From Bathynomus jamesi (lineage: Eukaryota > Arthropoda > Malacostraca > Isopoda > Cirolanidae), in the NCBI GenBank assembly GCA_023014485.1, contig JAJOZX010002710.1:406001-470000 (forward strand): a stretch of DNA of 64,000 nucleotides, given 5' to 3'. The notes beneath the pieces were generated by a model. That model saw nothing but the letters and a program-made list of their open reading frames with translations, ran no database searches and was not told the origin of the DNA. Positions within the stretch are counted from its first letter, which is position 1, and the number at the start of each line of letters is the position of its first letter. The position numbers and the translations under genes are program-made. Positions 61,361 through 64,000 of the stretch are shown in pieces.

Positions 61361-62370
61361 AAATTAACAGTATTAAAATCTTAATCCATCGTGCTTATCA
61401 ACTTTGTTCCTCCTACTTATCGTTCCACAACGAAATAGAATTCATTCGTAATTTCAGCATTAATAACTCTTTCCCGAAACATTTACTACAATCTCTAACT
61501 AGAAATTTTCTCAACAACATTTATGAACTCTCACCTTAAAGTCTCTACCGTTAAAAAAGATATATAATACTTTTATTTTCCCCACTACGACTATATTAGT
61601 TACAAAATAAATCAGAACTTCGCCACCTACTCACCCCTCTTTACCCTCAAATTAACCTTCAATTTGTATTCACCAATAATAAGAGCATCAAATCGTACCT
61701 CAAGCATAAAGAAAAAAATACCCAGTCCCTTGTTTCGTCCACTATCTACCGTTTCAACTGTACTCACTGCAAAGGGAGTTATATTGGCAGCACCATTTGC
61801 CAATATCAAACAAAAGTGGACGAACATCGCGGCATTTCTACCAGAACATTACAACCTTTAAACAAACCATCGAAATCACCAATAAGAGATCATTGCCACC
61901 TCCACAATCACCCACTGCTCCCCAGCAATTTCAAAATTATCAATTCAGCGTACCAACCAACCGACCTCCGCATCCTCGAATCCCTATACAATTATACATC
62001 CTTAGTACAAAACCAACGACCATAGTTCTGCCTTCAACTTAAACATAGTTAAATAATTTCTTCTAAACCATCACTGAAAAAGAAATCCGCTACCACTCTC
62101 CGGCTTCCAACATGGATACTTCAACAGTCAACCATTCCCAACCTTTATACAATTAGAGTACCCCTCCCACGCGTTGTATAATAACCCGGTAAGATTTGTT
62201 TTCAATTTTTGTGTCACCTTAAAATATTTGTATATTTTAGCCATCATCTTACCCCCCACATCATTTCATGTACCTTTTTAAAATTTAAATTATGACAGGA
62301 CTGCATACATATATTGTATAAAATCTTTTGTTCACTATACTTGTTCACTTTTTTACTTTTAATTTTTTAG

Positions 62371-62405
62371 CACTGATGATGGAAATTGTATTTCTGAAAC
62401 GTCTG
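62371..62405 (+). ncRNA. Hammerhead-ribozyme-like motif, element B
   Basis: Plus strand reads CACTGATGA, T, GGAAAT, TGT, ATTTCT, GAAAC. Same as element A except one C-to-T change, which turns a G-C pair of the inner stem into G-U and so keeps pairing. Confidence 0.55.
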
Positions 62406-62450
62406 ACTAATAAACATGTACCACCTTCTCGTCCTCTTATTCCTTACTAA

Positions 62451-62540
62451 GTTGCGGTTCCCCAAGAACAAACCCTTCAAAGAAGTTATATATACAGTGT
62501 GTATATATATATATATATGGGATGAATTTCACAATCAAAC
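62451..62540. other. Short spacer with TA microsatellite
   Basis: Between Penelope-like element B and a foldback element; (TA)n at about 62490-62518. Confidence 0.6.
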
Positions 62541-62700
62541 ACGTGAAATGAATGAATGATGCAAACCCACAAGGAAAAAAAAATGATTCCAAGGCCTTTC
62601 GTGTATTCAGAAGTACACCTCGTCATTCCCCGACGAGGTGTATTTCTGAATACACAAAAAGCCTTGGAATAATTTTTCTTTCTCCTTGTGGGTCTGCATC

Positions 62701-62702
<2 letters not shown>
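62541..62702. mobile_element. Foldback hairpin element
   Basis: Contains CACGTGAAATGAATGAATGA then a long imperfect hairpin: outer arms GATGCAAACCCACAAGG / CCTTGTGGGTCTGCATC, middle ATTCCAAGGCCTTTCGTGTA / ACACAAAAAGCCTTGGAAT, inner AAGTACACCTCGTC / GACGAGGTGTATTT, centre at ATTCCCC. Followed by (TA)n to 62740. Confidence 0.75.
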
Positions 62703-62740
<38 letters not shown>

Positions 62741-62742
<2 letters not shown>

Positions 62743-63182
62743 TCGATACTGAAACCCTAGTTCTATAATTTAAACTCATTACTTTAGATTATGTCTCTGT
62801 AGTCTCTTTTAAAGAGACTATACAAATTTTATGAAATCCCTTTATAGTATTTTAAAGACCTCAGCTACACTTCCTCTGGCATAGTTCTTTATTTTAGGTA
62901 AGATTTGTTTTACAATTATTACATTACTTTTTGTGCTTGTCCTTGAAAGCTTTTTAACCCGTTTATATATAACTTTTGAAAAATTAGGAGGCTAGAATTG
63001 CGTAATAAATTATACAAATTTATTATAGAATCAATGATTTTATAATTTTCTTAAATTTGCCATGCTTGTTGTGTGGAGGTGATCAGTGCATGCATTGTAA
63101 TGATTCTTAAATCTTTATTATTTTTGTAATTACTCACCATGTAGCAGTATATAATCCCCATTGTTTTTTCCTACATACACCG
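62741..63182. other. AT-rich, no gene recognised
   Basis: A small direct/inverted motif GTCTCTTTTAAAGAGAC lies at about 62797-62820. Nothing else seen. Confidence 0.5.
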
Positions 63183-63357
63183 TAGAGGCCGTAGTTCAAT
63201 TGGTAACACTGTTTCCCAATAAGCGAAGTGAGGACCCACTAAGGTTGGGGGTTCAACTCCCAATGATGCCGGTAATAATAATAATAAAGGAGTTAGAGCA
63301 ATGGGACGTATTAGTTGGCCTGAGCGCTGTGCCAGTTTCTGTCCATTTTCACCGATT
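63183..63357 (+). mobile_element. tRNA-derived SINE
   Basis: tRNA-like head with A-box TAGTTCAATTGG (63192-63203) and B-box GGTTCAACTCC (63250-63260), followed by a body GCCGGTAATAATAATAATAA, GGAGTTAGAGCAATGGG and CTGAGCGCTGTGCCAG. The same body pattern is seen at 49395-49466. The end is cut by the transposon starting about 63358. Confidence 0.7.
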
Positions 63358-64000
63358 ACACTGGGCAACACGTATTTTATTGAATGATATCTGACACTTG
63401 ATTCTAGGTAATTTGGGTGCGCTGAATACGAACTTCAACTCGGTTTGGCTCTATCAGGTCCTGATTCTTGTCGACAGCCTATTTGCCATTTTCCAGATTT
63501 TTCAAATTAGGACTAAAAAATTAAGTCATGTGTTAAATTTTTTTTTCAAGTTTCATGAATACAAGCAGTTCAAACTACAGTAAAATTACATTATAACGAT
63601 AGAAATGACTTAAAATAAAAAAACAAACAGATATGAAGCTTTCACTGTGGCAAAAATTTTCTTTTGTAAGACTTTCTAGCGTATTTGCTTGTTGATGGCA
63701 GGTCTCTTTTCAAGCACCAGCAGTAATCAGCCATCATGTGGGAATCCCAGCGGCCTTGGTACCGTTCCTCCATAATTTGATATCTTGGTGGAATCTCTCC
63801 CCTTGTTCGTCACTTACATCACCTAAATTACTTGGAAATTGGTCAAGATGGCTATTCAAAAAATGCATTTTTATGCTCATATTGCAACCTAACTCTTTGT
63901 AGTCCCTTAAAAGTTTTTTTTACGATTTCTTCGTAGTTATCTGCCCTATAATTGCCTAAAAAGTTTTCTATCAAGTCCACGAATGAGAACCAGCCATTTT
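63358..64000 (-). mobile_element. Partial copy of the 39260-42259 transposon, running off the window
   Basis: Terminal repeat CACTGGGCAACACGTATTT at 63359, then sequence nearly identical to the complement of 41625-42259, including the 3' UTR and the last coding exon. Confidence 0.88.
63636..64000 (-). pseudogene. C-terminal end of the uncharacterised transposase, third copy
   Basis: The minus strand encodes the terminal blocks SIKMHFLNSHLDQFPSNLGD and GERFHQD...EERYQGRWDSHM up to the stop near 63636. A changed codon in the HQDIK block interrupts the match (CAAGATATCAAATTATGG, one A missing against the 41.8-kb copy). Both A-run frame slips of the 40025-41976 copy are present. The remainder lies beyond the window. 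Confidence 0.78.

Larger units (their letters stand above)
57860..62025 (+). pseudogene. Penelope-like RT/GIY-YIG of element B, interrupted
   Basis: Before the LINE: NKQLYQQTDSLAMESSLSAT, YKRYVDDTFLLFHNA (catalytic), FTKEDESNNTLPFLDVTITK and FSTFIYRKSIYTGLGTNYLI. After it: SIKILIHR-type sequence lost in shifts, the linker about 61480-61600, then RFNCTHCKGSYIGSTICQYQ, VDEHRGISTRTLQPLNKPSK and RDHCHLHNHPLLPSNFKIIN, stop near 62025. Relative to element A it has further frame changes near 61530-61570. Inactive. Confidence 0.8.
57837..62450 (+). mobile_element. Penelope-like element B, split by an RTE-like LINE
   Basis: Plus strand: RT 57860-58240, LINE insertion 58241-61360, then the rest of RT, linker and GIY-YIG 61361-62025, 3' UTR with hammerhead-like motif, end about 62450. 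Head-to-head with element A; the ~25 bp joining them (57820-57845) match neither. Confidence 0.85.

Noticed and set aside
63183..63262. Functional tRNA gene at the A/B-box pair
   Set aside because: Box spacing and mismatched arms do not give a cloverleaf, and the tail is shared with a second copy, as for a SINE.

Overview
This is a piece of a eukaryotic nuclear genome packed with repeats, almost certainly from an arthropod and probably a crustacean. The basis is: spliced exons with GT/AG borders, very long (TA)n/(GT)n microsatellites, TTAGG runs, and a mix of mariner, hAT, piggyBac, BEL/Pao, Penelope-like and several non-LTR elements. The crustacean placement is inference from this repeat mix. 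There is no bacterial operon or CRISPR content. Nearly all recognisable coding sequence belongs to transposable elements (TEs).

The only host gene I can support is a peroxisomal sarcosine/pipecolate oxidase-like (PIPOX-type) flavoenzyme on the + strand. Two of its exons (3614-3801 and 12976-13108) join in a compatible phase across a 9.17-kb intron. That intron holds a copy-rich dispersed repeat, a mariner, a pogo-like MITE and a 3.4-kb transposon of a family I cannot name, with ~240-bp inverted repeats (8609-11994).

Region by region: 1-3600, microsatellites and relics of hAT and mariner elements. 3.6-13.1 kb, the oxidase exons and their intron. 13.2-16.9 kb, MITEs and a minus-strand non-LTR retrotransposon. 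17.8-30.9 kb, one 13.1-kb BEL/Pao LTR retrotransposon on the minus strand, bounded by a 5-bp duplication (GCGCT) and carrying a second, opposite-facing, deleted member of the same family. 31.6-34.3 kb, a non-LTR element split by a nearly intact mariner. 34.3-36.5 kb, a truncated third BEL/Pao copy. 36.5-42.3 kb, two abutting transposons of one uncharacterised family; the first holds an apparently intact three-exon gene. 42.3-46.0 kb, hAT and mariner remains. 46.5-49.3 kb, a piggyBac. 49.3-52.3 kb, a SINE, a hAT MITE, a mariner and another MITE. 53.5-56.3 kb, a second copy of the unnamed 8.6-kb family, split by a TTAGG-bearing MITE. 56.3-62.5 kb, two Penelope-like elements in inverted orientation with hammerhead-ribozyme-like termini, one split by an RTE-like LINE. 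62.5-64.0 kb, a foldback element, a SINE and the end of a third copy of the 36-42 kb family.

The strongest leads are: the intact three-exon gene at 36709-38973; the palindrome with a tRNA-Ile 3' half behind the BEL/Pao 5' LTR (29940-30123); the opposite-facing self-nesting of BEL/Pao flanked by a 165-bp duplication; the unnamed transposon family with 9-bp target duplication; and the hammerhead-like motif of the Penelope-like elements. No sequence search was possible, so family names rest on motifs read by eye.
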